A DNA stretch of 64,000 bases from Enterococcus raffinosus. Its GTDB lineage: Bacteria; Bacillota; Bacilli; Lactobacillales; Enterococcaceae. A model generated the notes under the pieces. It made no database searches. It worked only from the letters and a program-made list of their open reading frames with translations, and was not told the DNA's origin. Positions within the stretch are counted from its first letter, which is position 1. Each line of letters begins with the position of its first letter. Shown piece by piece: positions 1-8,518 of this stretch. The position numbers were made by a program, and so were the translations under genes. The stretch lies in NCBI RefSeq assembly GCF_018917525.1, contig NZ_JAHLOS010000018.1:1-64000 (forward strand), in the 5' to 3' direction.

Positions 1-253
1 GAGCATCTGCCGAGAAGCATCAGATCCGAGGAGACTCATTTTCAAGGGCAATCGGAGCAATAACAGGAAGGTTTCATGACACCTTATAAATTTTGTCAAA
101 AAAAGGGTTGCCATTCCATTTTCTATAAAATTGTCTATCAATGAACTGTCTCCTTATATTGTTAAACCTAAGAAATAAAATAAGCATCCTTCTATTTGTT
201 ATTATGAAAATGAGGTGAGTCATCAACCCTTTCCATAAGCGTCTTAGCGTTAA
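1..253. other. Window edge, no assignable gene
   Basis: Frames on the plus strand stay open from base 1 to stops near 63 and 90, so the tail of an upstream gene may enter here. The visible piece is too short to recognise or to choose a frame. The rest is AT-rich. I see no clear terminator hairpin. Confidence 0.3.
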
Positions 254-958
254 TTAGCTCATATTTTTTTCTATTTCACTGAATAATAAGTCACCTAAAA
301 AATACCCTTTGTTCCAAGATGTGGTCAATTCGCCATCAGGAAACTGATAGATAGCTAGTTTCTTTTTGATTCGATTGGTTAAGTTAGAAAGCTGACATAA
401 GTTGGATCTTGTTGCTTCTGTTTCCCAAATTAGAGAGCATAATTTTTCTCGGGAGAGCACTTTTCCATCTTTTTGATAGTCATGGAGATGGTACAATAAC
501 TTTTTTTCGTTTGAAGAAAGATTGAAAAAGAATAGCTCAGAATTCTTTTCTTTTCGTAAGCTATGATTCCTGCCGACAGCAAAATCTGTATTTTCTTGTT
601 TACTTGTGAGTTTAGCAATTTTTTCCATGATCTCCATATCTGTTGCCTCGGGTTCAATCCAATCATCAATGACTGTGATCAAAGGAGAAAATTCTGATTT
701 TTTTAGCTCTTCTTTATTTCCTTTTCTCAAAATAGCCAAACCATTTTTCTTGAAAGAGGTATAAGACTTCGAAATATCTAAAGTAGAGACAGTATCACTA
801 AAAATGACTAATGAGAAATACTTGATAATCTGAGGAAAAAATTGCGCATCATCTAATAGATCGCAAGAACAATATACTTCATCATTCGAACGTTGCAGGA
901 TTGCTTGCAGCTCTCTTTCCACCATTAGATTTTTTGTTATGATTAATATTCTTGCCAT
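254..958 (-). CDS. Atypical response-regulator-like protein with winged-helix DNA-binding domain
   Basis: This 234-residue protein is probably a DNA-binding regulator. The N-terminal 110 or so residues have the beta-alpha rhythm of a receiver domain (MARILIITKN at the start). The usual acidic pair is missing and the expected phospho-acceptor position (S54, in VIFSD) is not Asp, though D55 follows. Residues about 140-225 resemble an OmpR/PhoB winged helix (SREKLCSLIW, then SNLTNRIKKKL). I chose the ATG at 958 because AGGAG lies 8 bases upstream; an upstream GTG at 967 touches the same AGGAG and has no spacing. No histidine kinase gene is adjacent. It diverges from the efflux operon at 1337 and may control it, which is inference from position. 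A phosphorylation-independent mode is possible. Confidence 0.65.
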   Translation of the reverse strand: MARILIITKNLMVERELQAILQRSNDEVYCSCDLLDDAQFFPQIIKYFSLVIFSDTVSTLDISKSYTSFKKNGLAILRKGNKEELKKSEFSPLITVIDDWIEPEATDMEIMEKIAKLTSKQENTDFAVGRNHSLRKEKNSELFFFNLSSNEKKLLYHLHDYQKDGKVLSREKLCSLIWETEATRSNLCQLSNLTNRIKKKLAIYQFPDGELTTSWNKGYFLGDLLFSEIEKNMS

Positions 959-1336
959 ACATACCACTCCTATCAGCGAATAAATATCTAGGATTAATCA
1001 AAAATCACCCTTTAATTAATTCCCCTTATTTCTTTGTTATTACTGCAATCCTACAGTATCAAAAATAGACCAAATATTTTTTCCTTCTTTTTAATTTTTT
1101 TAATTCATAAATTAAATTTTTAAATAAAATACATTTGGATATCGAATTATAATATGTAGTTTGTTGTTAGTTATAAAACTATGTAACGGTCTGATAGGTT
1201 TATTGAGTTTTATAAACAAAAAGCCCTAAATTTTTTTCGGCATTACTTTTTTGTTAGTTTATACTGTGCTGATTCGATGTTGAAAAATTTTCTGGCCTTG
1301 TAAACTGACTATAGAAAGCTTATTTGGAGGAAATTT
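959..1336. other. Divergent intergenic region, AT-rich
   Basis: This 378-base gap separates the regulator from the efflux operon. It is very AT-rich and must hold both promoters. A TATACT at 1260-1265 could be the -10 box for the efflux operon, but no convincing -35 sits 17 bases before it. I see no gene. Confidence 0.3.
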
Positions 1337-2479
1337 ATGAAGAAGAAAGCAAAGTTTATGTTAGTCGGAGTGACCGGTTTAGTGATAGCAGGATGTGTTT
1401 TTTTTGCATTAAATTCAAAAGAGAAGGAATCACCCTACCATGTCTTTACAGTGAAAGCAGCTGATCCGTTACAACTGAAAGGTAAAGTGGAACCACTTAA
1501 GAAGCAGCTCTATTTTTTTGATGGAAATAAAGGAGTAATTAAAAATATTCCTGTGACTAACGGGGAAGAGGTCGCAATAGGAACGCCATTAATTGAGTAT
1601 CAAAATGAGGCCGTGGAAAATGAAACAGTCTCACAGCGGCACGCGGTAGAAAAAAGTTCTTTAGATGCTTCCCAAGCAGAAGCGACCGTAGCTGCAAATG
1701 AAAGACAAGTCCAAACAATCACCAATCAAATCAACGATATACAGCAAAAAATGGCACAAGCAAAAGAAGAAGAAAAAGCGGCCTTAAATGAACAATTAAA
1801 ACAGCAGCAGGGAGAATTGCAAACAGCAAATGATCAATTGAGTCAGTCACGTTTTGCAGTACAAGGTGCTTATGAGGATGTTCAATCAGCTAAAGATGTA
1901 TTAGCCGACCAACAGAAACAAGCATCATCGACAGTCAGTTCAGAAATTACTGGGATTGCCTCAGTGGATGAAAAAGGAAAAGGGACTCCTGAAGTTCCTG
2001 TAGTGGCAGTATCCAGCAAGGAGAAACAGGTCAAAGGAATCGTTACGGAATATGACTTAGACAAATTGGTGCCTGGTCAAACGGTTCAAGTAACGACGGT
2101 CGGCAATAATAAAAAGGTTGACGGGACGATTAAGAGTATTGCTGCTAGTGCGTTACCAACTAGTGGGGACAACAGTAATGTCGCTTCCTACGAATTTACT
2201 GTAGAAGGGAACTTTCCTTGGACCGACGATTTATCAACTTTAGTAACTTTGCAGCAAAAGCAGCTTTTGTTGCCTGATTCTGCGATAAAGAAAACAAAAA
2301 ATGAGCAATATGTTTATAAATATGTAAATGGCAAGGTCAAGAAAACAGCGATTCAAATAGTAACTGTCAGTGGGCATAATATAGTACAAAAAGGATTGAA
2401 GGCCAATGATAAAATCATTGAAAATCCAGATGAGGCGCTAAAGGACGGTTCGGAAATTCAGGTAGCTGCGAATGATTAA
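1337..2479 (+). CDS. MacA/HlyD-like efflux adaptor protein
   Basis: This is the membrane-anchored adaptor subunit of a MacAB-type ABC efflux system. It has 380 residues. A single N-terminal membrane segment (about 7-27) is followed by a lipoyl/barrel half, a long Gln/Glu/Lys-rich coiled coil (about 95-195), and the second barrel half ending in a beta-barrel region with VKGIVTEYDLDKLVPGQ. In Gram-positive bacteria such adaptors work outside the membrane with a MacB-like permease. The start is supported by GGAGG 7 bases upstream. The stop overlaps the next gene, so the three genes from 1337 to 4351 form one operon. Substrates of relatives include antimicrobial peptides and drugs; nothing here fixes the substrate. 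Confidence 0.85.
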   Translation: MKKKAKFMLVGVTGLVIAGCVFFALNSKEKESPYHVFTVKAADPLQLKGKVEPLKKQLYFFDGNKGVIKNIPVTNGEEVAIGTPLIEYQNEAVENETVSQRHAVEKSSLDASQAEATVAANERQVQTITNQINDIQQKMAQAKEEEKAALNEQLKQQQGELQTANDQLSQSRFAVQGAYEDVQSAKDVLADQQKQASSTVSSEITGIASVDEKGKGTPEVPVVAVSSKEKQVKGIVTEYDLDKLVPGQTVQVTTVGNNKKVDGTIKSIAASALPTSGDNSNVASYEFTVEGNFPWTDDLSTLVTLQQKQLLLPDSAIKKTKNEQYVYKYVNGKVKKTAIQIVTVSGHNIVQKGLKANDKIIENPDEALKDGSEIQVAAND

Positions 2480-3149
2480 GTTGGAGCATGTCTATAAATA
2501 TTATGAGACCGGGGACACACAATTAACGGTTCTAGAAGACATCAATTTTTCAATTGATGCAGGAGAGTTTGTTGCTATTATGGGCCCTTCTGGTTCAGGA
2601 AAATCGACATTGATTAATCTTTTAGGATTTATCGATCGTCATTTTGACGGAAAGTATCTATTTGACGGACGAGAAATTGGAGATTTCAAGGATGAAGAAT
2701 TATCTGAGATTCGCAATCGCTCTGTAGGGTTTGTTTTTCAAAATTTTAGTTTGATTGAAAATTTATCAGTAGCTGAAAATGTTGAATTGCCTCTTTTATA
2801 TAAAGGGGCTAAACATAATGAAACACAAAAGAAAGTGAAGGCTGCCTTAACAAGAGTCGGATTATCAGAAAAACTGAATCAGCTTCCTAAGCAATTATCT
2901 GGTGGACAGCAGCAGCGAGTGGCCATTGCTCGAGCGTTGATTAATCAGCCGAGTTTTATTATTGCAGATGAACCAACCGGGGCACTAGATACCCACACAA
3001 CGGATGAAATCATGCAGCTATTCAAGCAGCTTAACGATGAAGGTGTAACGATCATTTTAGTAACACACGATCCAGAAACAGTTGTTTACTGTGATCGGCT
3101 ATTAAAAATCAGAGATGGGAAAATGATCGAGGAGGTGCTGCAGTCGTGA
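2472..3149 (+). CDS. MacB/LolD-family ABC transporter ATP-binding protein
   Basis: This 225-residue cytoplasmic ATPase powers the permease encoded next. It has Walker A GPSGSGKST (38-46), signature LSGGQQQR (143-150), Walker B IIADEPTGALD (164-174) and an H-loop in VTHDPE. The DEPTGALD form and short length are typical of the MacB/LolD/FtsE group, which works by mechanotransmission rather than classical transport. It overlaps the adaptor gene by 8 bases and the permease gene by 4, indicating translational coupling. Confidence 0.93.
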   Translation: MIKLEHVYKYYETGDTQLTVLEDINFSIDAGEFVAIMGPSGSGKSTLINLLGFIDRHFDGKYLFDGREIGDFKDEELSEIRNRSVGFVFQNFSLIENLSVAENVELPLLYKGAKHNETQKKVKAALTRVGLSEKLNQLPKQLSGGQQQRVAIARALINQPSFIIADEPTGALDTHTTDEIMQLFKQLNDEGVTIILVTHDPETVVYCDRLLKIRDGKMIEEVLQS

Positions 3150-4351
3150 AAAAGTACATTCTCTGGAGGACAGCCTTTCGCTCCATCTTTAAAAATAAAC
3201 GCCGTAGTTTCTTAACGATGGTCGGTATCATTATAGGGATTGCTGCAGTTATCACGATTGTTGCTTTAGGAAATGGATTTAAACGAAATATTTTATCTGA
3301 AACAACTGGTGCAGATGAAACAGGACAAACCAAATACATCAATATTAAATACAATGATTTTGATAATTTGGTCAGTGACAATAGCGGTATTTCACAGACT
3401 GATAAAAACATGGTTGCAAATCTGCCGGAGATAAAGAGTGTTTCTTATTATAAAGCGACGAAAAAAGACAGCAATCCAACGATTGATTTTTATGATAAAA
3501 ATACTAAGTTGACAATGACCGTTAATCCGACGAAGGAAACAAATTTATCTATTTTAAATGGACGTCAGCTGAATGCTGCGGACAGTGATGGTTTGAATAA
3601 GGTTGTTGTTCTTGATGAGGTTGTAGCAAAACAGCTTTTTGGCTCAAAAGAAGCAGCATTGAATAAAGGCTTTGATTTAAATGGTCAAGTTTTTACAGTT
3701 GTTGGTGTATCTGCAAATACTTCGGGTGAAATCGGACCACAAAACTATGAACCATTGGCCTTTTTTCCAAAAAAGACGTACACACGCTATTTAGGAAAAA
3801 AAGAGGATCATTCCGTTTTGGCGATTAAGTTCAATGCAAAAGCGAATGACGAAGCGGCAATGACGAAGGTATTAAAACAGCTCAACATGAATGGCGAGAG
3901 TCGGGCGATGGGGGAATATCAAAGCTATGATCCAAGCTCTGAAATTAAACAGTTAGGATCAATGCTAGATCAGATGACTCTTTTCATCAGCGCAGTAGCG
4001 GCTATTTCATTATTTATCGCGGGTGTCGGTGTAATGAATATGATGTATATCTCGGTCTCAGAACGAACCAAGGAAATCGGGATTCGGCGCGCACTTGGGG
4101 CAAATGCCAGATCAATCAAATTACAATTTCTGTTTGAAGGGATCGTTTTAACAGTAAGCGGCGGTATTATCGGCTATATTTTAGGTATTCTGATTGCTTT
4201 TGGAGCCTCCTTTGCTCTGCCGTTTTCTGTCCGTCCAGATATGATGACGGTATTCATTTCGATTGGCACCTCGGTTTTGATCGGAGTAGGCTTTAGTTAT
4301 TTACCAGCCTCAGCGGCGGCTAAAAAAGAATTAATCGATATTTTGAAATAA
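3146..4351 (+). CDS. MacB-like ABC transporter permease (FtsX family)
   Basis: This 401-residue membrane protein has the MacB/FtsX plan. One membrane helix lies near residues 20-42, followed by a large extracellular MacB_PCD-type domain (about 45-265), then three helices in the C-terminal FtsX domain with the family stretch SVSERTKEIGIRRALGA. It starts on GTG at 3146 inside the ATPase gene. It completes a tripartite efflux system with the adaptor and ATPase. No obvious terminator follows; the next gene is 166 bases away. Confidence 0.9.
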   Translation: MKKYILWRTAFRSIFKNKRRSFLTMVGIIIGIAAVITIVALGNGFKRNILSETTGADETGQTKYINIKYNDFDNLVSDNSGISQTDKNMVANLPEIKSVSYYKATKKDSNPTIDFYDKNTKLTMTVNPTKETNLSILNGRQLNAADSDGLNKVVVLDEVVAKQLFGSKEAALNKGFDLNGQVFTVVGVSANTSGEIGPQNYEPLAFFPKKTYTRYLGKKEDHSVLAIKFNAKANDEAAMTKVLKQLNMNGESRAMGEYQSYDPSSEIKQLGSMLDQMTLFISAVAAISLFIAGVGVMNMMYISVSERTKEIGIRRALGANARSIKLQFLFEGIVLTVSGGIIGYILGILIAFGASFALPFSVRPDMMTVFISIGTSVLIGVGFSYLPASAAAKKELIDILK

Positions 4352-4517
4352 CTATCACTTTTTAAACAGCCGAATGAATGAATCACGCAACAGTGACTAT
4401 TATTTAGCTAAACCTTCTGAAAATGGTAAAATTTAGGTATTCAACTAACAGTTGAGAGTGAATTTTATGATTTCAACAGAAGGTTTATTGTTTGATAGAA
4501 TACTGGAGGGTATATTC

Positions 4518-5111
4518 ATGGTAGAGATCGGAGCTAAAATTAAAGAGTTGAGAGAAGCGAAAAAAATGTCGCAAAAGGATTTGGCTGATTATCTGAATGT
4601 GACTCCGCAAGCTGTTTCAAAGTGGGAGAGAAATAAAAGTTATCCTGATTTGGACATGCTGGTTCGATTGAGCAACTATTTTCAGATATCTACGGATGAA
4701 CTTTTAGGAAATTCAAAACCGTCATTTTTGGCTTCTTTCTTTTCTAAAATCAAAGGAGAAGAGGACATGGATAAGTCGATCGCGATTAAAAAATATCCCA
4801 AAGGAAAAGTACCCAAAGCAGTAAGTATTGATAATATGTCTGGTTTTTTACGGATTACCTTTGATAATGGGGAGATACGTTATTTAAGGTCACATTTTTT
4901 TGAGGGAATGTTGGATATATTTACGCCGAAAAAAAAGAGGCCCAAACAAAATTTGTTTGGGTTTGGTAGATATACCTCCTCTCATTGGATTGGTTCAGAG
5001 TTTGAGTTCATGGAGTCGGGCGAAGTGATTCTAAATGGTACGGATTCTTATTCACCGGAAGAGCTTTGGTATGATAGTAAAGCGCATATTAATGAACTTC
5101 CATTCCCTTAG
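4518..5111 (+). CDS. XRE-family transcriptional regulator
   Basis: This 197-residue protein has an N-terminal Cro/C1 helix-turn-helix (residues about 5-60, SQKDLADYLNVTPQAVSKWE). A C-terminal part of about 120 residues, which I do not recognise, has a beta-rich look. I start it at ATG 4518, preceded by TGGAGG with 9 bases spacing; a longer open frame to 4452 would place 22 unconserved residues ahead of the HTH. A weak promoter-like pair (TTAGCT, 17 bases, TAAAAT) lies before it. It may autoregulate or control the efflux operon upstream; neither is shown. Confidence 0.8.
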   Translation: MVEIGAKIKELREAKKMSQKDLADYLNVTPQAVSKWERNKSYPDLDMLVRLSNYFQISTDELLGNSKPSFLASFFSKIKGEEDMDKSIAIKKYPKGKVPKAVSIDNMSGFLRITFDNGEIRYLRSHFFEGMLDIFTPKKKRPKQNLFGFGRYTSSHWIGSEFEFMESGEVILNGTDSYSPEELWYDSKAHINELPFP

Positions 5112-5218
5112 TTAGTCATAGTTTGTTTTCAACAGGCGTCTCTTTTTCATAGTAAGGCTTGTTAAAAAGTATCTTGAGAGCCGCTGGAGAATGACAGTGA
5201 AGAATTTGTTCGTGAGTA

Positions 5219-5273
5219 AAAAATAAACACATTGAAGCTCCTTTTCATCAGATAAAGGAATTTCAATGTGTTG
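5219..5273 (-). terminator. Intrinsic terminator of the 5293-5670 gene
   Basis: An 11-base stem (AACACATTGAA at 5226 with TTCAATGTGTT at 5262) carries an inner CTCC/GGA pairing. Read on the minus strand it is followed by a T-rich run, so it ends the minus-strand gene just upstream. Confidence 0.65.
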
Positions 5274-5292
5274 TTAATCTGTAGTGAAATCG

Positions 5293-5670
5293 TTAAAAAT
5301 TTAGAATCCGTGGATAGAAGCTCGTTGGACTGACCAAGAAATCAGATTCTTTTAGCTGGAGTTCTTGGATCAGCAGTTCTTTCAATTCTTCAAGTGAGAG
5401 CAGCGTGTTGACTCGATATATTTTTGTCCCGTAATTGATCCATTCGCCAATATACAGCAAACTGCCTACGCCGCGAATATCTGGTTTTCCTTTGTAAAAA
5501 AGAACCATGTGATCGAGGATCGCTTTCCCGTCAACGGAGTACACTAGGTTTTCTGGATCGCGCTCGATCGGTCGTCCGACTTTTTCGTACAATGCCAGTG
5601 GTTCTCTTCCCCAGATGTCTTGCTCATTATCATCACTTTTATTTTTTGGGGCTTTCTTTTTAAAAAACAT
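5293..5670 (-). CDS. Small conserved protein of unknown function
   Basis: This 125-residue soluble protein has a Lys-rich start (MFFKKKAPKNK) and a charged middle. A possible domain follows, with GKAILDHMVLFYKGKPDIRG and a run of short helices (SLEELKELLIQEL). No signal peptide or membrane segment is seen. I do not recognise the family. The ATG at 5670 has a GGGGGAG ribosome binding site at good distance; the longer frame to 5685 would start on TTG inside that site. It is transcribed alone. Confidence 0.65.
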   Translation of the reverse strand: MFFKKKAPKNKSDDNEQDIWGREPLALYEKVGRPIERDPENLVYSVDGKAILDHMVLFYKGKPDIRGVGSLLYIGEWINYGTKIYRVNTLLSLEELKELLIQELQLKESDFLVSPTSFYPRILNF

Positions 5671-5759
5671 CAGACTCTCCCCCAATCCGTATATTTACTT
5701 ATCATTATCCCACTGAACTAAAATCGTGTCTACAGTTTTCAGTCGAATAAACTAGACCT

Positions 5760-5788
5760 TTGCTTCTTGTTTCAAACCTTAGTATAAT
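5760..5788 (+). promoter_or_regulatory. Sigma-A-type promoter for the dus gene
   Basis: TTGCTT at 5760-5765 is followed after 17 bases by TATAAT at 5783-5788, 36 bases before the start codon. Confidence 0.6.
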
Positions 5789-5823
5789 GACGTTGTTTTG
5801 ATATTTAGGAGGAAGTATACATA

Positions 5824-6798
5824 ATGAATAATAATTTTTGGGTGGAGCTGCCAAAGCCCTTTTTTATCTTGGCACCGATGGAAGATGTGACAGATGTGGT
5901 GTTTCGTCATGTAGTAAAAGAAGCGGGAGCTCCGGATGTATTTTTTACAGAATTTACGAATTCAGATAGTTTTTGCCATCCGGATGGGATCGAAAGTGTT
6001 CGTGGACGATTGGCCTTCACGGAGAATGAACAGCCGATGGTGGCGCATATCTGGGGAGATAAGCCAGAATTTTTCCGTGAGATGAGTATCGCGTTAGCGG
6101 ATATGGGCTTTAAAGGAATTGATTTGAATATGGGCTGCCCAGTACCAAATGTCGCGGAGCGCGGCAAAGGCAGCGGCTTGATTTTGCGTCCGGAGGTTGC
6201 AGCAGAATTGATTGAAGCGGTCAAAGCGGGTGGGCTACCAGTCAGTGTGAAGACACGGCTTGGTTTTACTGACACTGCTGAGATGGAGAAATGGATCAGT
6301 CATTTATTGAAGCAAGATATTGCGAATCTTTCGGTTCACATGCGGACGCGCAAAGAGATGAGTAAGGTGGAGGCGCACTGGGAGCTGATCCCTCGAATCG
6401 TAGAGCTGCGAGATGAGATCGCGCCACAAACGTTGATTACTATTAATGGAGACATTTTAGATCGTCAGATGGGGCTGGAGCTTGCCGAAAAATATGGTGT
6501 GGACGGCTTGATGATCGGACGCGGGATTTTCAAGAATCCATATGCCTTTGAGAAAGAACCGAAGGCGCATTCGCCGAAAGAATTGATCGGGTTGCTGCGG
6601 CTGCAGCTTGATTTACAGGACAAATACGCGGAGCAGGTTCCTCGCTCGATTGTTGGTCTGCATCGTTTCTTTAAAATCTATGTTAAGGGATTCCCTGGTG
6701 CAAATGATCTGCGGGTGAGCTTAATGAATACTAAGTCAACTGCTGAGGTTCGAGAGATTTTGGCTGACTTTGAAAATCAGCATGAAGAAATTATTTAG
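5824..6798 (+). CDS. tRNA-dihydrouridine synthase
   Basis: This 324-residue FMN enzyme reduces uridine to dihydrouridine in the D-loop of tRNA. The N-terminal TIM barrel shows the family features: LAPMEDVTD (17-25), NMGCPVPNV with the catalytic Cys at 105, a Lys in [20 protein letters not shown] and the phosphate loop [12 protein letters not shown]. The C-terminal part is the helical tRNA-binding domain. The overall look is closer to the DusC-like group than to DusB, but the subgroup is not certain. It starts with a good AGGAGG and its own promoter, and a terminator follows it. Confidence 0.93.
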   Translation: MNNNFWVELPKPFFILAPMEDVTDVVFRHVVKEAGAPDVFFTEFTNSDSFCHPDGIESVRGRLAFTENEQPMVAHIWGDKPEFFREMSIALADMGFKGIDLNMGCPVPNVAERGKGSGLILRPEVAAELIEAVKAGGLPVSVKTRLGFTDTAEMEKWISHLLKQDIANLSVHMRTRKEMSKVEAHWELIPRIVELRDEIAPQTLITINGDILDRQMGLELAEKYGVDGLMIGRGIFKNPYAFEKEPKAHSPKELIGLLRLQLDLQDKYAEQVPRSIVGLHRFFKIYVKGFPGANDLRVSLMNTKSTAEVREILADFENQHEEII

Positions 6799-6841
6799 GA
6801 GATATTTGGAATAATATCAGCAGGTATAGCAAAAAGAAATG

Positions 6842-6888
6842 AGTGGTTGGTTCTGCAGGCGAATAGCAGGACTGGTCACTTTTTTTTA
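6842..6888 (+). terminator. Intrinsic terminator after dus
   Basis: A stem of about 15 pairs with small mismatches (AGTGGTTGGTTCTGC with GCAGGACTGGTCACT) is followed by eight T residues. Confidence 0.75.
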
Positions 6889-7011
6889 TTTCTTCCGAGG
6901 GGTGCGGTAATTATCTCGGTTCTATTAGTCCCACGATTTTCATGGAGCTTGGTATAATAGGAAAGAAAGCTTGTGTATTTTCAACATCTGACAAAGTTAA
7001 GGAGTGTTTTT

Positions 7012-7527
7012 ATGATCGAAGTAAAACTAGGCGATATTTCTCGTCTTACAAATCGAGTGGACGCGATTGTGAATGCTGCAAATACAGCCTTAATTCCTGG
7101 AGGAGGTGTAGACGGTGCCTTAAATCAGGCGGCTGGTCCAAAACTGAAGCAAGCGATGGCGAAGATTGGTGGGACACCTACTGGTACCGCTGTGATAACA
7201 CCAGCCTTTGATTTACCAGCAAGATATGTGATTCATGCGGTAGGTCCGCGTTATATTGATGGCAAACATGAGGAAGAAAAATTATTATATTCAGCCTATG
7301 AAGCTGTTTTTCGGTTAGCACGGGAAAACGACATTCGGACACTTGCAGTACCGGTACTGAGCGCCGGTATTTATCGGTATCCGAAAGAAGCGGCGGCCCG
7401 CATTTTATATGAAGTCGCTGATCGGGTTGAGAATCAAAGGATTGCTACTCAAGTGATTGTATTTGATGACTCTTGGCTGGAGATTTTTACGAAAATTAGA
7501 CGTGATATTAAAAATGAAAACGATTAA
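7012..7527 (+). CDS. Macrodomain ADP-ribose-binding protein
   Basis: This 171-residue protein is a single macrodomain of the YmdB/MacroD type. Members bind ADP-ribose and often remove ADP-ribose from proteins or deacetylate O-acetyl-ADP-ribose. Diagnostic stretches are VDAIVNAANTALIPGGGVDG, then GTPTGTAVITPAFDLPARYVIHAVGP and VPVLSAGIYRYP. The ATG at 7012 follows AAGGAG; a longer frame from 6973 has no such site. A TATAAT with an upstream TG (6951-6957 region) may be an extended -10 promoter. No sirtuin or ADP-ribosyltransferase gene is next to it. Confidence 0.9.
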   Translation: MIEVKLGDISRLTNRVDAIVNAANTALIPGGGVDGALNQAAGPKLKQAMAKIGGTPTGTAVITPAFDLPARYVIHAVGPRYIDGKHEEEKLLYSAYEAVFRLARENDIRTLAVPVLSAGIYRYPKEAAARILYEVADRVENQRIATQVIVFDDSWLEIFTKIRRDIKNEND

Positions 7528-7596
7528 TTATTTTTATCAGGATTTGGAAAAAGTGGTAAACTAGTCTGTAAATAAGCGAAAAGTGAGGCGAATAAT

Positions 7597-7983
7597 TTGA
7601 AAGCCATCTCGATTCATCCTGAGCCAGTGATGGACATCCTTCTAGGAAAGAAGACTGAGGAGTACCGTTCATGGACAACCCATCATCGCGGACCCTTGTT
7701 AATCTGTTCGACAGCTATCAAGACGCCTGGGTGTATTTCAGGTCATGCTGTTTGTATTGTTGATTTGGTTGATGTAAAAAAATTGGCTGAAGACTCTTAT
7801 GCGTGGATTTTTGAGAATGTTCGTTGTATCAAACCGTTCCCAATTAAAGGGCAGCGACGTCTATACCATGTACCAGATGAACGGATTGTTGAACCGGAGG
7901 CAGGCGAATTTAAGTTTGATGAAGGTGAAAAGGTTGTGACTGAAAATTTTTGGAAAACCCATTATTTAGCGTTAATTAATTAA
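7597..7983 (+). CDS. ASCH-domain protein
   Basis: This 128-residue protein looks like an ASCH domain: a PUA-like fold seen in RNA-binding proteins and in small amidohydrolases. Supporting stretches are the N-terminal MKAISIHPEPVMDILLGKKTEEYRSW, then GPLLICSTA and the repeated IVDLVDV strand. In the ASCH/EVE group these form the nucleotide-binding cleft. It starts on TTG at 7597 behind GTGAGG, with no better start. It lies 69 bases after the macrodomain gene on the same strand. Its substrate is unknown. Confidence 0.7.
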   Translation: MKAISIHPEPVMDILLGKKTEEYRSWTTHHRGPLLICSTAIKTPGCISGHAVCIVDLVDVKKLAEDSYAWIFENVRCIKPFPIKGQRRLYHVPDERIVEPEAGEFKFDEGEKVVTENFWKTHYLALIN

Positions 7984-8252
7984 GATTTTAGAAAAAACGA
8001 ATAACAATCCCATTCATCTAAAGTAAGAGAATAAACCTAAATAGAGAGGATAAAAAATAAAAAACTTATATTTGTAAAAAATAATAATGAAAAAAGGTTT
8101 ATAACAAGATGTAGAAATCTAAAATAGGTTTTATCATTTATTATTAGGCTTCCCAATGTTTAAAAATAACTTAATCATAAATTTTAATTGAAAAACATTA
8201 TTATAAAATTTTATTTAAAATGAGGTATAAGCAAGAAAGGAGGAACGATGGA

Positions 8253-8321
8253 TTGAAAAATATCAGCTTTCAGCTTCGTGATTTATTCATTTCAATTCGT
8301 TCTATTAGAAGGACCGAATGA
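8253..8321 (+). CDS. Possible small leader ORF before the pilin genes
   Basis: A TTG at 8253, nine bases after AAAGGAGG, opens a frame of 22 codons ending in TGA, giving a basic and Ile-rich peptide (MKNISFQLRDLF at its start). An ATG at 8248 is closer to the same ribosome binding site but stops after one more codon. The strong site in otherwise non-coding DNA suggests translation. I recognise no family, and the frame may be a gene remnant. Confidence 0.25.
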   Translation: MKNISFQLRDLFISIRSIRRTE

Positions 8322-8411
8322 GGCTGACGTTAAAACAATAGCTTTTTTCAGACAAATAGTATAGAAGAAATTTTCGCAAGGTAAGTCAAAAAAAGTTGAG
8401 ATGTCACTATC

Positions 8412-8443
8412 TGAATGATTTTTTCGGTTATGAAAATCATTCA
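8412..8443. repeat. Perfect inverted repeat upstream of the pilin operon
   Basis: TGAATGATTTT and AAAATCATTCA form a perfect 11-base inverted repeat with a 10-base centre, 76 bases before the minor pilin start. No T run follows on either strand, so it is not a simple terminator. It could be an operator or a leader hairpin. Confidence 0.5.
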
Positions 8444-8518
8444 AAGGCAGTATTCAATCATTGTGGTTGGATAGCATTGGCTATTATAAAGGGGATTTTT
8501 TAAAAGGGGTGATCTGGG

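Larger units (their letters stand above)
7984..8518. other. AT-rich region ahead of the pilus island
   Basis: This 535-base stretch is clearly more AT-rich than its neighbours. It contains a possible 22-residue reading frame (8253-8321) with a strong ribosome binding site and a perfect 11-base inverted repeat (8412-8443), both listed separately. No other gene is visible. It marks the left edge of the pilus island. Confidence 0.4.

Noticed and set aside
6942-7211. 89-codon ORF overlapping the macrodomain gene
   Set aside because: It is in another frame of the macrodomain gene, is rich in Cys and Arg and has no ribosome binding site.
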